A DNA stretch of 64,000 nucleotides. It comes from JAUASW01 sp036880965. GTDB taxonomy: Bacteria; Pseudomonadota; Gammaproteobacteria; Burkholderiales; Burkholderiaceae_C. This document shows positions 27,760 to 36,332 of this stretch, one piece after another (the first letter of the stretch is position 1; every line of letters starts with the position of its first letter). A program made the position numbers and the translations under genes. The stretch is from positions 62,001 through 126,000 of the forward strand of contig NZ_JBAJMV010000002.1 of NCBI RefSeq assembly GCF_036880965.1. Direction: 5' to 3'. Under the pieces are notes generated by a model, which worked only from the letters and a program-made list of their open reading frames with translations, was not told the DNA's origin and ran no database searches.

Positions 27760-27868
27760 GGGCTCGGCCTCGCTGCGAAATGTGCAATGGCGCGCAGCTT
27801 AGCGCGTGCTGCGCGTATTTGCCGGGCGGCATGGGCTAAGCTCGCGCGCCCTGATCGCTGAACGCCCC

Positions 27869-28804
27869 ATGCAAGCACTTTTGAATGTCATCGCCACGAT
27901 GGAGCTGCCCGCCACCGAGGCCGAGCGTCTGTTTCACGGCCGCGGCGGGCTGCATCCTGGCTGCGAGCAGTGGGTGCTGGACTACTTCGCGCCGGTGTGG
28001 CTACTGACCAGTTTCAAACCGGTCTCTGACGAAGAGCTTGCCGCACTGCAGGCCGCCTTGTCGGCCCGCTGGCAGCAGATCGCTCCTGAACAGGCCTTCA
28101 ACCTCGTCTTCCAGTGCCGCAGCGAAGGCCGTGCTGAAACGCGAGTGCTGGCCGGCGCCGTGCCCGAGCCCCATGTGGTGAGCGAGGACTGCGCGCGCTT
28201 TCGCATCCATGTGCTCAAGGGCCAGAACCATGGCCTCTTCCTGGACATGGCCGAAGGCCGGCGCTGGGTGCGCGAGCATGTGGCGGCACGCCAGCGAGTC
28301 AAGGTGCTGAACCTGTTTGCCTACACCTGCGCCTTTTCGGTCGTGGCCTTGCAAGCTGGCGCGCGGCAGGTGCTCAACCTCGACATGAGCCAGGGCGCGC
28401 TGACCATCGGCCAGCAGAACCACCAGCTCAATGGCATCAGCTCTGGCGCCAGCTTCCTGGCGCATGACATCTTCAGCACCTGGGGCAAGATCAGCCGCGG
28501 CGGGCCTTACGAACTGATCATCGTGGACCCGCCGAGCTACCAGAAGGGCAGCTTCGTGGCGACCAAGGACTATGCGCGCCTGATGCGCCGCCTGCCCGAC
28601 CTCCTGGTGCCGGGCGGTCATGCGCTCTTGTGCCTCAACGCGCCCGAGCTGGGCCTGGCCTTCTTGCAAGACCAGATGCACGCGCTGGCGCCGGAACTTC
28701 AGTTCGTCGAGCGGGTGGCCAACCCGGCCGTCTTTGCCGATGTGTCCGAGGAGCGCTCGCTCAAGGTGCTGGTCTACCGCGCGCCTGAACTCGCTCAGGC
28801 CTGA
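27869..28804 (+). CDS. Class I SAM-dependent methyltransferase, RlmI/RlmK-like
   Basis: A 311-residue Rossmann-fold methyltransferase. The SAM motif is VLNLFAYTCAFSVVALQAGA, followed by the acidic strand-2 residue in LNLDMS, and the catalytic-site motif DPPSYQKGS is that of rRNA cytosine or guanine methyltransferases in the COG1092 group. The N-terminal half is a compact PUA-less domain, shorter than RlmI, so the exact target, probably 23S rRNA, is uncertain. ATG 27869 is preferred over 27806, which would add a non-conserved Arg/Ala leader. It is convergent with the transaminase. Confidence 0.8.
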   Translation: MQALLNVIATMELPATEAERLFHGRGGLHPGCEQWVLDYFAPVWLLTSFKPVSDEELAALQAALSARWQQIAPEQAFNLVFQCRSEGRAETRVLAGAVPEPHVVSEDCARFRIHVLKGQNHGLFLDMAEGRRWVREHVAARQRVKVLNLFAYTCAFSVVALQAGARQVLNLDMSQGALTIGQQNHQLNGISSGASFLAHDIFSTWGKISRGGPYELIIVDPPSYQKGSFVATKDYARLMRRLPDLLVPGGHALLCLNAPELGLAFLQDQMHALAPELQFVERVANPAVFADVSEERSLKVLVYRAPELAQA

Positions 28805-28839
28805 GCTCGCATTGCGCCGGCTCGATTCTCTCTTGCTCC

Positions 28840-30159
28840 TCAGGCGGCCCGTCTCAGCGCGCCGCGCAAGGTGTCGATGATGCGGTCGATATGTTCCCGC
28901 TCGATGACCAGTGGCGGCGACAGGGCCACCGTATCACCGGTGGTGCGCACCAGCAGGCCCTTGTCCCAGCAATCGAGAAACACATTGAATGCGCGCTTGG
29001 CCGGCTCGCCAGGCAGCGGCGTCAGCTCCACACCGCCGATCAGGCCGATATTGCGGATGTCGATCACGTTGGGCTCGCCTTTCAGCGAATGCAGGCACTC
29101 GGCGAAGTAGCCCTGCATCTCGGCAGCGCGGGTGAGCAGTCCTTCATCGGCATAGGTTTCCAGCGTGCCGAGGGCAGCGGCACAGGCCAGCGGATGCGCC
29201 GAGTAGGTGTAGCCGTGGAAGAACTCGATCAGGTGTTCGGGGCCGTTCATGAAGGCGTCGTAGATGTTCTGCGTCGCGAATACCGCGCCCATGGGCACGC
29301 AGCCGTTGGTGAGGCCCTTGGCCACCGTCATCAGGTCGGGCGTCACGCCGAAGGTCTGCGCTGCAAACGGATTGCCGGTGCGGCCGAAACCGGTGATCAC
29401 CTCGTCGAAGATCAGCAGAATGCCGTGCTTGTCGCAGATCTGGCGCAGGCGCTGCAGATAGCCTTGCGGCGGAATGAGCACGCCCGTTGAACCCGCAACG
29501 GGCTCGACGATCACGGCCGCGATGGTGGATGCGTCGTGCAGGGCGATCAGTTTTTCAAGATCGTCTGCGAACTCTGCGCCATGGGCCGGCTGGCCCACGC
29601 TGAAGGCATTGCGCGCTGGGTCGTGCGTGTGGCGGATGTGGTCCACGCCGCCCAGCATGGTGCCGAACATCTTGCGGTTGGCCACCATGCCGCCGACCGA
29701 GATGCCGCCGAAGTTGACGCCGTGGTAGCCGCGCTCGCGGCCTATCAATCTCGTGCGCGCGCCTTCGCCGCGTACGCGGTGATAGGCGATGGCCATCTTC
29801 AGCGCAGTGTCGACCGACTCCGAACCCGAATTCGTGTAGAAAACTTTGTTGAGCCCGGCCGGCGTCAGCTGCACCAGCTTCTCGGCCAGTTCGAAGGCCT
29901 TGGGGTGGCCCATCTGGAAGGGCGGCGCGAAGTCCATTTCGGCGGCCTGCTCCTGGATCGCCTTCACGATCTTGGGCCGGTTGTGACCGGCGTTCACGCA
30001 CCAGAGGCCGGCGATGCCGTCGAGGATCTGGCGGCCCTTGTCGTCGGTGAAGTACATGCCATCCGCGCGGGTCAGGAGGCGGGGTGCCTTCTTGAACTGG
30101 CGGTTGGCGGTGAAGGGCATCCAATAGGCGTCGAGATTGGCATTGAGGTCTTGGGCCAT
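28840..30159 (-). CDS. Omega-amino acid--pyruvate aminotransferase, class III
   Basis: A 439-residue PLP enzyme that moves the amino group of omega-amino acids (such as beta-alanine) to pyruvate. Family marks are DAYWMPFTANRQFK at the start, YTNSGSESVDTALKMA, GYHGVNFGG, IFDEVITGFGRTG and the PLP lysine in VAKGLTNGCVPMGAV. ATG 30159 has an AGGAG at good distance. It is divergent from an Lrp/AsnC regulator 141 bases away, the usual sign that the regulator controls it in response to the amino acid. Confidence 0.92.
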   Translation of the reverse strand: MAQDLNANLDAYWMPFTANRQFKKAPRLLTRADGMYFTDDKGRQILDGIAGLWCVNAGHNRPKIVKAIQEQAAEMDFAPPFQMGHPKAFELAEKLVQLTPAGLNKVFYTNSGSESVDTALKMAIAYHRVRGEGARTRLIGRERGYHGVNFGGISVGGMVANRKMFGTMLGGVDHIRHTHDPARNAFSVGQPAHGAEFADDLEKLIALHDASTIAAVIVEPVAGSTGVLIPPQGYLQRLRQICDKHGILLIFDEVITGFGRTGNPFAAQTFGVTPDLMTVAKGLTNGCVPMGAVFATQNIYDAFMNGPEHLIEFFHGYTYSAHPLACAAALGTLETYADEGLLTRAAEMQGYFAECLHSLKGEPNVIDIRNIGLIGGVELTPLPGEPAKRAFNVFLDCWDKGLLVRTTGDTVALSPPLVIEREHIDRIIDTLRGALRRAA

Positions 30160-30300
30160 GAGGCGCTCCTGCGGGTTCCGGGGATGCGCGCAGTCTAGGC
30201 AGATCAGCGCGCAATGTGCAGGCTCATTCGACGAGGGCAAGCCCTGGTTTGAGCAATTCGCTGCGGTGGCATGATGACGTTTTCGCAGAAAATTCGAGCA

Positions 30301-30771
30301 ATGGCTTCAGAAGTGATACTGGATGCGATCGACAGGGCCATCCTGCGCGAGCTGCAACAAGACGGCCGGCTCTCCAACGTGGACCTCGCCCAGCGTGTGC
30401 ATCTGAGCCCTTCAGCGTGCCTGCGGCGCGTCAAGCAGCTGGAAGACAGCGGCGTGATCGATCGATACGTGGCCCTGGTCAACCCCAAGGCCGTGGGCAA
30501 GCAGGGCACGAGCTACACCATCATCAACCTCGAGCGCGTCAGCCCTGCTGCGCTGTCGGCCTTCGAGCAGGCGGTGCGCGACAGCCCGGACATCCTGGAC
30601 TGCTTCTATGTGGCCGGCAGCAACGACTATCTGATCCGCTTCGCCTATCGCGATTCCGAAGATCTGGAGCGCATGCACAGCCAGGTGCTGATGCATCTGC
30701 CCGAGGTGGCGCGCTCCAATTCGATGCTGGTGCTGCGCACGATCAAGAAGACGACCGCGTTCGAACTCTGA
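30301..30771 (+). CDS. Lrp/AsnC-family transcriptional regulator
   Basis: A 156-residue regulator with an N-terminal winged helix (ILRELQQDGRLSNVDLAQRV, then SPSACLRRVKQLEDSG) and a RAM ligand-binding/oligomer domain (LDCFYVAGSNDYLIRF). It likely binds amino acids and controls the divergent transaminase and itself. ATG 30301 gives the normal N-terminus; ATG 30271 would add ten residues. The stop is four bases before the stop of a small convergent ORF. Confidence 0.9.
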   Translation: MASEVILDAIDRAILRELQQDGRLSNVDLAQRVHLSPSACLRRVKQLEDSGVIDRYVALVNPKAVGKQGTSYTIINLERVSPAALSAFEQAVRDSPDILDCFYVAGSNDYLIRFAYRDSEDLERMHSQVLMHLPEVARSNSMLVLRTIKKTTAFEL

Positions 30772-30775
30772 GTGT

Positions 30776-30937
30776 TCAGGCTTGCTGGAGCAGGGCCACA
30801 AGAGACGTGGCGGCAAACGCGGCAAGCAGCAGAGGCAGGCCGTAGGTTTCTGTCCAGTTGCCGAACGGCCGGTCACCGCGGGAGGGCTTGAACAGGTATT
30901 GCTGCGATTGCGTGAGGAACAGGGGGACGGTGCTCAT
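30776..30937 (-). CDS. Possible 53-residue single-span membrane protein
   Basis: A short ORF in the gap between the Lrp gene and the next transporter. It begins MSTVPLFLTQSQQYLF, has a charged middle (KPSRGDRPFGNWTE) and ends in a hydrophobic helix (YGLPLLLAAFAATSLVALLQ), as a small membrane protein would. About four fifths of its codons end in G or C, like the surrounding genes, and it nearly fills the gap. The ribosome site is weak (GAAGAAG about 14 bases upstream). I know no homologue; it may be spurious. Confidence 0.42.
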   Translation of the reverse strand: MSTVPLFLTQSQQYLFKPSRGDRPFGNWTETYGLPLLLAAFAATSLVALLQQA

Positions 30938-31006
30938 GAATCAATTCGCTTCTTCTGAAGACCACCCGGCGGGTGGCTTGAAAAGAAGTCTCGTTGAATT
31001 CAGTGA

Positions 31007-31044
31007 AAACCCTATGACACTGCGTATGCGGTGTCAGAAGGTTT
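31007..31044 (-). terminator. Hairpin just after the EamA gene
   Basis: TGACACTGC (31015-31023) pairs with GCGGTGTCA (31028-31036) through one G-T wobble and a four-base loop, and outer AAACC/GGTTT arms extend it. On the minus strand it follows the EamA stop by about 30 bases and is followed by GGGTTTTC, so it may be a terminator. The T-run is short. Confidence 0.45.
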
Positions 31045-31071
31045 CGCTAAAACCCCGCTGCCAAGGCCCAA

Positions 31072-31992
31072 TCACACCGGATGGTCCAGGACCGAAGCGG
31101 GTTTGTGTCGACCCATCCTGAACAGCGGCAGCAACTGGATCACGAGCATGCTGCCCAGGATCAGCGCGCATCCGGCAAAGCCGGCAGGATTCAGGCGGTC
31201 ACCCATCATCAGATAGCCGAACACCGCTGCGAACAGGGTTTCGCTCGAGAGGATGATCGCGGCGTCCGCGGCATGGGCGTAGCGTTGCGCCACGACCTGG
31301 GCGGTGAAGGCCACGCCCACTGACAGGACGCCGGTGTAGGCGATGGGGCCGGCTGCTGCAATCAAGCCCTTCAGGCTGACCGGCTCCATGAACAGGCTGT
31401 AGACCAAGGCCAGGCTGCCGCAGACCAGGAACTGGCCGCAGGCGACGAGGAAGGGGGCGGCCAGCTTGTCGGCCACGCGGCCGACAAACAGCACATGCAC
31501 GGCCCAGGGCAGGGCCGAAGCGATCACCCAGAGATCACCGACGCCGATGTTCAACTCGTGCGCGCCGGAGAGCAGGAAGGCGCCCACCAGGCAGGCCAGT
31601 GCGCCCGGCCAGACCGACCAATGCGGCAACTGGCGCAGCCACAGCCAGGACAGCACCGGCACCAGGGGCACATAGAGCGCCGTCAGGAATCCCGCGTTGG
31701 TGACCGAGGTGGAGATGATGCCGACCTGTTGCAGCGCCGCGCCCACCAGCATCAGGAGGCCCAGGCCGCCGATGTGCCTGGCGTCAGTAGCGGTGGGTGT
31801 CTTGCCCTGGCGAGCCAGTTGCTTCCATTCCCGCCAGGCCAGCGGAGCCACGACCGCGGCGCCGATCAGGAAGCGCACGCCGGTGAACAGCATGGGCCCC
31901 ACGTCTGCCATGCCCTGGCTCTGTGCCACGAAGGCGGAGCCCCAGATCAGGGCAATGACGAGCAGCAGGAGATTGGCTTGGATGCGAGACAC
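31072..31992 (-). CDS. EamA/DMT-family membrane transporter
   Basis: A 306-residue ten-segment transporter with two EamA repeats; the first begins QANLLLLVIALIWGSAFVAQ and contains the common W-G-S-x-F pattern, and the second half has ILSSETLFAAVFGYLMMGDRL, the conserved glutamate-bearing segment of the family. Substrate unknown; exporters of amino acids or purines are common. The sequence differs clearly from the other EamA gene at 10831-11769, so this is not a recent duplication. A terminator-like stem (32011-32037) lies just upstream. Confidence 0.88.
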   Translation of the reverse strand: MSRIQANLLLLVIALIWGSAFVAQSQGMADVGPMLFTGVRFLIGAAVVAPLAWREWKQLARQGKTPTATDARHIGGLGLLMLVGAALQQVGIISTSVTNAGFLTALYVPLVPVLSWLWLRQLPHWSVWPGALACLVGAFLLSGAHELNIGVGDLWVIASALPWAVHVLFVGRVADKLAAPFLVACGQFLVCGSLALVYSLFMEPVSLKGLIAAAGPIAYTGVLSVGVAFTAQVVAQRYAHAADAAIILSSETLFAAVFGYLMMGDRLNPAGFAGCALILGSMLVIQLLPLFRMGRHKPASVLDHPV

Positions 31993-32010
31993 GGTGGCGG
32001 CAATGAAAAA

Positions 32011-32037
32011 GAGGGCGGGATTATCGGTCCCGCCCTC
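32011..32037 (-). terminator. Intrinsic terminator after the YccA gene
   Basis: GAGGGCGGGA (32011-32020) and TCCCGCCCTC (32028-32037) form a perfect ten-base stem with a seven-base loop, and on the minus strand the stem runs into TTTTT. It stands 48 bases after the stop of the YccA-like gene and before the EamA gene. Confidence 0.8.
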
Positions 32038-32084
32038 AAGTCAGGCTTTGCGCCTGGCTGCTTCAGTGGAGAAAAGCTTGCCGC

Positions 32085-32774
32085 TTACTCGTCGCGGCTG
32101 CCGAAGATGCCCAGCAGTGACAGGAGCGACTGGAACACGTTGTACAGGCTCAGGTAGACGCTCAGCGTGGCGGTGATGTAGTTGGTTTCTTCACCGTCCT
32201 GAACACGCTTCAGGTCATAGAGGATGAAGGCCGAGAAGATGCCGATGGCCAGCACCGACAGCGTCAACATCAAGGCGCTGCTCTGCAGGAACACATTGGC
32301 GATGCCCGCCACGACCAGCATGATCATGCCGATGAACAAGGCCTTGCCCATGCCGGAAAGGTCGCGCTTGATCACGCTGGAGAGCGTGGCCATGCCCAGG
32401 AAGATCAGGCCGGTGCCGGTGAAGGCCGTCATGATCAGGCCCGCGCCGTTGGAAAGGCCCAGCACCGCACCGACCAGGCGCGACAGCATCAGGCCCATGA
32501 AGAAGGTGAAGGCCAGCAGGAGTGGCACGCCGGCGGCCGAGTTCTTGTTCTTCTCGATCAGGTACATGAAGCCGAAGGCGCCGGCCATGAAGACGATCAG
32601 GCCGACCATCGGCGACATGGCACGCGACAGGCCGGTGCTCACGCCGATCCAGGCACCCAGCACCGTGGGCACCATCGAGAGCGCCAGCAGCCAGTAGGTA
32701 TTGCGCAGCACGCGGTTGCGCTGCGCGGCGACGCTGGCATTGCCAGCCGGGAAGGTTTGGACGTTCTGGTTCAT
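32085..32774 (-). CDS. yccA: Bax inhibitor-1 family membrane protein, YccA-like
   Basis: A 229-residue protein with seven hydrophobic segments, of the Bax-inhibitor-1/YccA family that interacts with the FtsH protease and may leak calcium or protons. Recognisable stretches are VLRNTYWLLALSMVPTVLGAW, FMGLMLSRLVG and the C-terminal ILYDLKRVQDGEETNYITA with SLYNVFQSLLSLLG. The start at 32774 has a good AAGGAG. The TerC gene ends 41 bases upstream in the same direction. Confidence 0.92.
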   Translation of the reverse strand: MNQNVQTFPAGNASVAAQRNRVLRNTYWLLALSMVPTVLGAWIGVSTGLSRAMSPMVGLIVFMAGAFGFMYLIEKNKNSAAGVPLLLAFTFFMGLMLSRLVGAVLGLSNGAGLIMTAFTGTGLIFLGMATLSSVIKRDLSGMGKALFIGMIMLVVAGIANVFLQSSALMLTLSVLAIGIFSAFILYDLKRVQDGEETNYITATLSVYLSLYNVFQSLLSLLGIFGSRDE

Positions 32775-32815
32775 ATCAACAGCTCCTTGTTTGAAGACAA
32801 AGGGGTTCGAGAGAT

Positions 32816-33559
32816 TCAAGCCTTGGCCCGGCGCTTGGCGCGGGCGCGGATGTTCAGGGCTTCGACGGCCAGCGAGAAGCACATGGCCGCGTAGATGTAG
32901 CCCTTGGGCACATGCTGGTCGAAGGCTTCGGCCGTCAGCGCCATGCCCACCATCACCAGGAAGGCCAGCGCCAGCACCTTGACCGAAGGATGGCGGTCGA
33001 CGAACTCACCGATCGGCTTGGCTGCCACCAGCATCATCAGCACCGAGACCACCACGGCCGCCACCATCACCCAGATCTGGTCGACCATGCCCACGGCGGT
33101 GATCACCGAATCCAGCGAGAACACGATGTCGATGATCGCGATCTGGCCGATCACCATCCAGAAGGCCTTCTTGCCCGCGGCCTTCAAGGCGGCCGCATCG
33201 GCGGGCGGCGGGCCGTCCTGTTCCCTGGCCTCGACCTCCACGAAGATCTCGTGCGAAGCCTTGTAGAGCAGGAACAGGCCACCCAGCAGCAGCACCAGGT
33301 CGCGCCCGCTGATGCCCTGGCCGAGGACCGTGAACAGGTCGTCGGTCAGGCCCATCACCCAGCTGAGCGAGAACAAGAGTGCCAGGCGCGAGGCCATTGC
33401 AAAGCCCAGGCCCAGGCGACGAGCCTTGTCGCGCTGTTCGGGCGGAAGCCGGCCCACCAGGATGGAGATGAAGATGATGTTGTCGATGCCCAGGACGATT
33501 TCCAGGGCGGTCAACATCGCAAAGGCGATCCAGAGGTTGGGGTCGAGCAGCAGTTCCAT
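32816..33559 (-). CDS. TerC-family membrane protein
   Basis: A 247-residue protein with about seven membrane segments. TerC hallmarks are TALEIVLGIDNIIFISILVG near residue 16 and FSLDSVITAVGM in the second half, each with an acidic residue inside the membrane. The family is linked to tellurite resistance and to manganese or calcium homeostasis, often metalating exported enzymes. ATG 33559 starts the family sequence; the open frame upstream to 33610 is not conserved-looking. I searched the 131-base leader for a manganese riboswitch pattern and found none. Confidence 0.9.
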   Translation of the reverse strand: MELLLDPNLWIAFAMLTALEIVLGIDNIIFISILVGRLPPEQRDKARRLGLGFAMASRLALLFSLSWVMGLTDDLFTVLGQGISGRDLVLLLGGLFLLYKASHEIFVEVEAREQDGPPPADAAALKAAGKKAFWMVIGQIAIIDIVFSLDSVITAVGMVDQIWVMVAAVVVSVLMMLVAAKPIGEFVDRHPSVKVLALAFLVMVGMALTAEAFDQHVPKGYIYAAMCFSLAVEALNIRARAKRRAKA

Positions 33560-33690
33560 GGGTTCGGGTGGTTGGCGTCCGAGGCGGCCTGAGCCAAGGG
33601 CTCTGGACAACGGTCGGGCGCCGACGAGGCAAGTGAAGGTAAGGGCAAGGATAGGCCAGGCGCGCTAGGCGACGGCCGGGCGGCGCTGAT

Positions 33691-33999
33691 TCAGGCCGCG
33701 CGTGGTGGGCGCTTGGGCCCTTTGAGGAAGGGCGCGGCCGGCAGCGGGCTGTCGGCTTGGGCGGGCAGGCAGAAGGCACTGCGCGGGATCAGGCTGGCGC
33801 CTGGGGCGGTGACGGCTTCCGATGCTTCAAAGCCGGCTTCGCCGCCGTTCATGTCGTCGCTGCCGTCCCTGCCATCGTCCAGCGCGACTTGCAGCGTGCT
33901 GCCAACGCCCAATTCGGGCCCGGCAACGGCCGTGCCTGCGCTCAGGAAGAGCAGGCTCAGCATCAGGATGGCGACAAGGCGTTGGATCACGGAGCGCAT
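33691..33999 (-). CDS. Small secreted protein of unknown function
   Basis: A 102-residue protein with a signal peptide (VAILMLSLLFLSAGTAVA), an acidic Gly/Asp-rich middle (DDGRDGSDDMNGG) and a basic proline tail (PFLKGPKRPPRAA). The tail resembles that of the His-rich protein at 18421-18777 (PFLPAFERPPKPTI), so the two may be distant relatives of CzcI-like proteins. It lies upstream of terC on the same strand and divergent from the SRAP gene. Confidence 0.62.
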   Translation of the reverse strand: MRSVIQRLVAILMLSLLFLSAGTAVAGPELGVGSTLQVALDDGRDGSDDMNGGEAGFEASEAVTAPGASLIPRSAFCLPAQADSPLPAAPFLKGPKRPPRAA

Positions 34000-34105
34000 T
34001 TTACCTGGGCGCGGCCGTGCTTGCAGGAAACTGCCCGCACGGGTGCGTACGGGTGCGCAGGAGGAGCCGCTAGCATGGGGTCCTGTCGTTGAAGAATGCC
34101 AAAGC

Positions 34106-34936
34106 ATGTGCTCGAACTACAAGCCGGTCACGCTGCAGGATCGCCTGCTCGCGCACTTTGGCGTGGTCCGCCCTGACGAGGTGGAGCCGCCCGAGTTCAC
34201 GGCCGTGGGCATGCAGGCGCCGTTCATTGTCCGTGCCAGCCATCGTGAGCAATTGGCCAAGGCCTGCCTCATCGGCCTGTTCGGACTGCTGCCGGAGTGG
34301 GCCGAGAACCTTGCCTTTGGTCGCAAGACCTACAACTGCCGCTCCGAAACGAAGACGAGCAAGCCAAGCTTCAGGAAGGCTTGGCAAACCGAGCACCGCT
34401 GCGTGATACCGGCCGAGCTGCTGTACGAACCATGCTATGAGTCGGGGGATCCGGTTCGGTGGGCGATCAAGCGGCTGGACGGCGGCCCCATCGGCGTGGC
34501 CGGCCTTTGGGGCGTCTGGCACGACCCCAAGGGCCAGGAAGTCCTGAGTTTCACCATGCTGACGGTGAACGCAGACGACCACGCCCTCTATCGGCGCTTT
34601 CATGCGCCGCAAGACGAGAAGCGCATGCCAGTGATCCTGCATGAAACGGACTACGACGACTGGCTGCACTGCTCGAACGAGGAGGCGCAGAAGTACCTTG
34701 TTCAGTATCCTGCCGAGCTCTTGCATGCCTATCCCGAGCCCTTGCCATGGAAGGACTTGCCCGAGCCCAAGGCCTGGGCGTCAGCGCCCGACATGTTTGC
34801 CGACGAGTGGCGCGAGGCATCCACAAACCCCAAGGCCCGGATGCTGAAGGCGCGCCAGGCCAGGTCGAGGCCAGGCGTGGCAGCGAAGACGGACAAGGCG
34901 GCAGACGAGGGTCCGCAATCGGGCGATCTGTTCTAG
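34106..34936 (+). CDS. SRAP (YedK/HMCES) family protein, divergent subfamily
   Basis: A 276-residue protein of the SOS-response-associated peptidase family, which crosslinks to abasic sites in single-stranded DNA through Cys2. MCSNYK at the start keeps that cysteine; YNCRSET keeps the Asn region and CVIPAELLYEP the Glu. The motif that is HxRMP in YedK reads DEKRMPVIL here, so the catalytic His equivalent seems absent. The C-terminal 70 residues are an added Lys/Ala/Pro-rich tail. ATG 34106 is required to place Cys at position 2; the longer ORF is discarded. Confidence 0.85.
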   Translation: MCSNYKPVTLQDRLLAHFGVVRPDEVEPPEFTAVGMQAPFIVRASHREQLAKACLIGLFGLLPEWAENLAFGRKTYNCRSETKTSKPSFRKAWQTEHRCVIPAELLYEPCYESGDPVRWAIKRLDGGPIGVAGLWGVWHDPKGQEVLSFTMLTVNADDHALYRRFHAPQDEKRMPVILHETDYDDWLHCSNEEAQKYLVQYPAELLHAYPEPLPWKDLPEPKAWASAPDMFADEWREASTNPKARMLKARQARSRPGVAAKTDKAADEGPQSGDLF

Positions 34937-34942
34937 CTTTTC

Positions 34943-34948
34943 TACAAT
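34943..34948 (+). promoter_or_regulatory. -10 element of a probably leaderless DUF455 transcript
   Basis: TACAAT ends exactly six bases before ATG 34955, placing the expected transcription start on the A of the start codon. It begins only six bases after the SRAP stop. I see no clear -35. Confidence 0.45.
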
Positions 34949-34954
34949 CGGCGG

Positions 34955-35734
34955 ATGAGTTCCCTGAGAGAAAGCACACTGGCGCCACTGCTGGAGCGAG
35001 ACGCGCTTGAAAAGGTTCGCCTGGCTCTTGCGCTGGATGCTTCCCAGCCTGTCGATGCGGCTGCAAGACTCGTTGAGCCAGCAGGCATTCCGGGTCGTCC
35101 GGCCAGGCCGGTACTGGTGACGCACAAGGGCTTGACGCATGGTTCGCTGCGCACCGTCGAAGGTCGTGCCGCGCTGATCCACTCCATCGCGCACATCGAG
35201 CTGAATGCGGTCGATCTGGCCGTTGACGTCTGCTGGCGCTTCGATGGCATGCCCGAGCAGTTCTACCGCGACTGGGTTGCCATCGCCAAGGAAGAAGCGC
35301 TGCACTTCACGCTCTTGCGTGAGCACCTGGTCGCGATGGGTTTCGACTACGGCTCCTTCGATGCGCACAACGCGCTTTGGGAAATGGCCGAGCGCACCAA
35401 GCACGACATCCTGGCGCGCATCGCACTGGTGCCGCGCACGCTGGAAGCACGGGGCTTGGACGCCTCGCCGGCCGTGAAACGCAAGCTCGTGGGTGCCGGC
35501 GACCACCGGGCCGGTGAAATCCTGGACCTGATCCTGCGCGACGAGATCGGGCACGTCGCCTGCGGCAATCGCTGGTACCGATACCTGTGCCAGCAGCGTG
35601 GCCTGGATCCTGTCAGCACCTACGCCGAGCTGGCGGAGAAGTACGAAGCGCCGAAGCTGCGGGCACCGTTCAATCTGGAGGCCCGGCGCTTGGCTGGCTT
35701 CGATGAAGCGGAGTTGACTGCGCTGCAGACCTGA
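34955..35734 (+). CDS. Ferritin-like DUF455 family protein
   Basis: A 259-residue all-helical protein of the DUF455 family, related in fold to diiron proteins such as MiaE. Likely metal ligands are in HSIAHIELNAVDLA, IAKEEALHFTLL and LRDEIGHVACGNRWY, giving the E-x-x-H pattern of a dinuclear iron centre. The reaction is unknown; tRNA hydroxylation by MiaE relatives is an analogy only. It lies 18 bases after the SRAP gene, in the same direction, but seems to have its own -10. Confidence 0.87.
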   Translation: MSSLRESTLAPLLERDALEKVRLALALDASQPVDAAARLVEPAGIPGRPARPVLVTHKGLTHGSLRTVEGRAALIHSIAHIELNAVDLAVDVCWRFDGMPEQFYRDWVAIAKEEALHFTLLREHLVAMGFDYGSFDAHNALWEMAERTKHDILARIALVPRTLEARGLDASPAVKRKLVGAGDHRAGEILDLILRDEIGHVACGNRWYRYLCQQRGLDPVSTYAELAEKYEAPKLRAPFNLEARRLAGFDEAELTALQT

Positions 35735-35804
35735 ACTCAAGGATCCGTCCGTAAAATCGTTACTTTGCGCGGCGTCAGCCCTGCGCGTGTCGGGAGCACA
35801 AGCA

Positions 35805-36332
35805 ATGGCCGTTTATCAACTGGGCGAGTGGCAGCCCGATGTCGCCGACTCGGCCTGGGTGGCCGAGAGTGCGCAGGTGATCGGCCGCGTGACGCTGGCG
35901 GAAGATGTCAGCATCTGGTTCAACGCGGTCTTGCGTGGCGATTCCGATTCCCTGCATATCGGCCGCGGCAGCAATATCCAGGATGGCTCGGTGCTTCATG
36001 CCGACCACGGTTTTCCGCTCACGCTGGGCGAAGGCGTCACGGTGGGCCACCAGGTCATGCTGCATGGCTGCACGGTTGGCGACTATTCCCTGATCGGCAT
36101 CGGCGCCGTGGTGCTGAACGGCGCGCGCATCGGCAGGAACTGCCTGGTGGGTGCCGGCTCGCTGGTCACCGAAGGCAAGGAGTTCCCGGACGGCTCGCTG
36201 ATCATGGGCAGCCCTGCCAAGGTGGTACGCGAATTGACCGCCGAGCAAATGGCCGGCTTCAAGGCCAGCGCCGAACATTACATCGCGAATGGCCGCCGCT
36301 ATGCGGCCGAATTGAAGAAGATTGCCGAATGA
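35805..36332 (+). CDS. Gamma-carbonic anhydrase family protein
   Basis: A 175-residue left-handed beta-helix protein (hexapeptide repeats through the middle). The zinc site is suggested by GSVLHADHG and TVGHQVMLHGC, which supply the three histidines. Members may hydrate CO2 or bind acyl-carriers; YrdA-like proteins often show no activity. The end has GSPAKVVREL. ATG 35805 is chosen with a CGGGAGCAC upstream; the frame extends to 35787 as well. It overlaps hslO by ATGA. Confidence 0.9.
   Translation: MAVYQLGEWQPDVADSAWVAESAQVIGRVTLAEDVSIWFNAVLRGDSDSLHIGRGSNIQDGSVLHADHGFPLTLGEGVTVGHQVMLHGCTVGDYSLIGIGAVVLNGARIGRNCLVGAGSLVTEGKEFPDGSLIMGSPAKVVRELTAEQMAGFKASAEHYIANGRRYAAELKKIAE

Noticed and set aside
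33560..33690. A manganese (yybP-ykoY) riboswitch before terC
   Set aside because: I looked for the conserved GCCGA-type segments and stems and did not find them.
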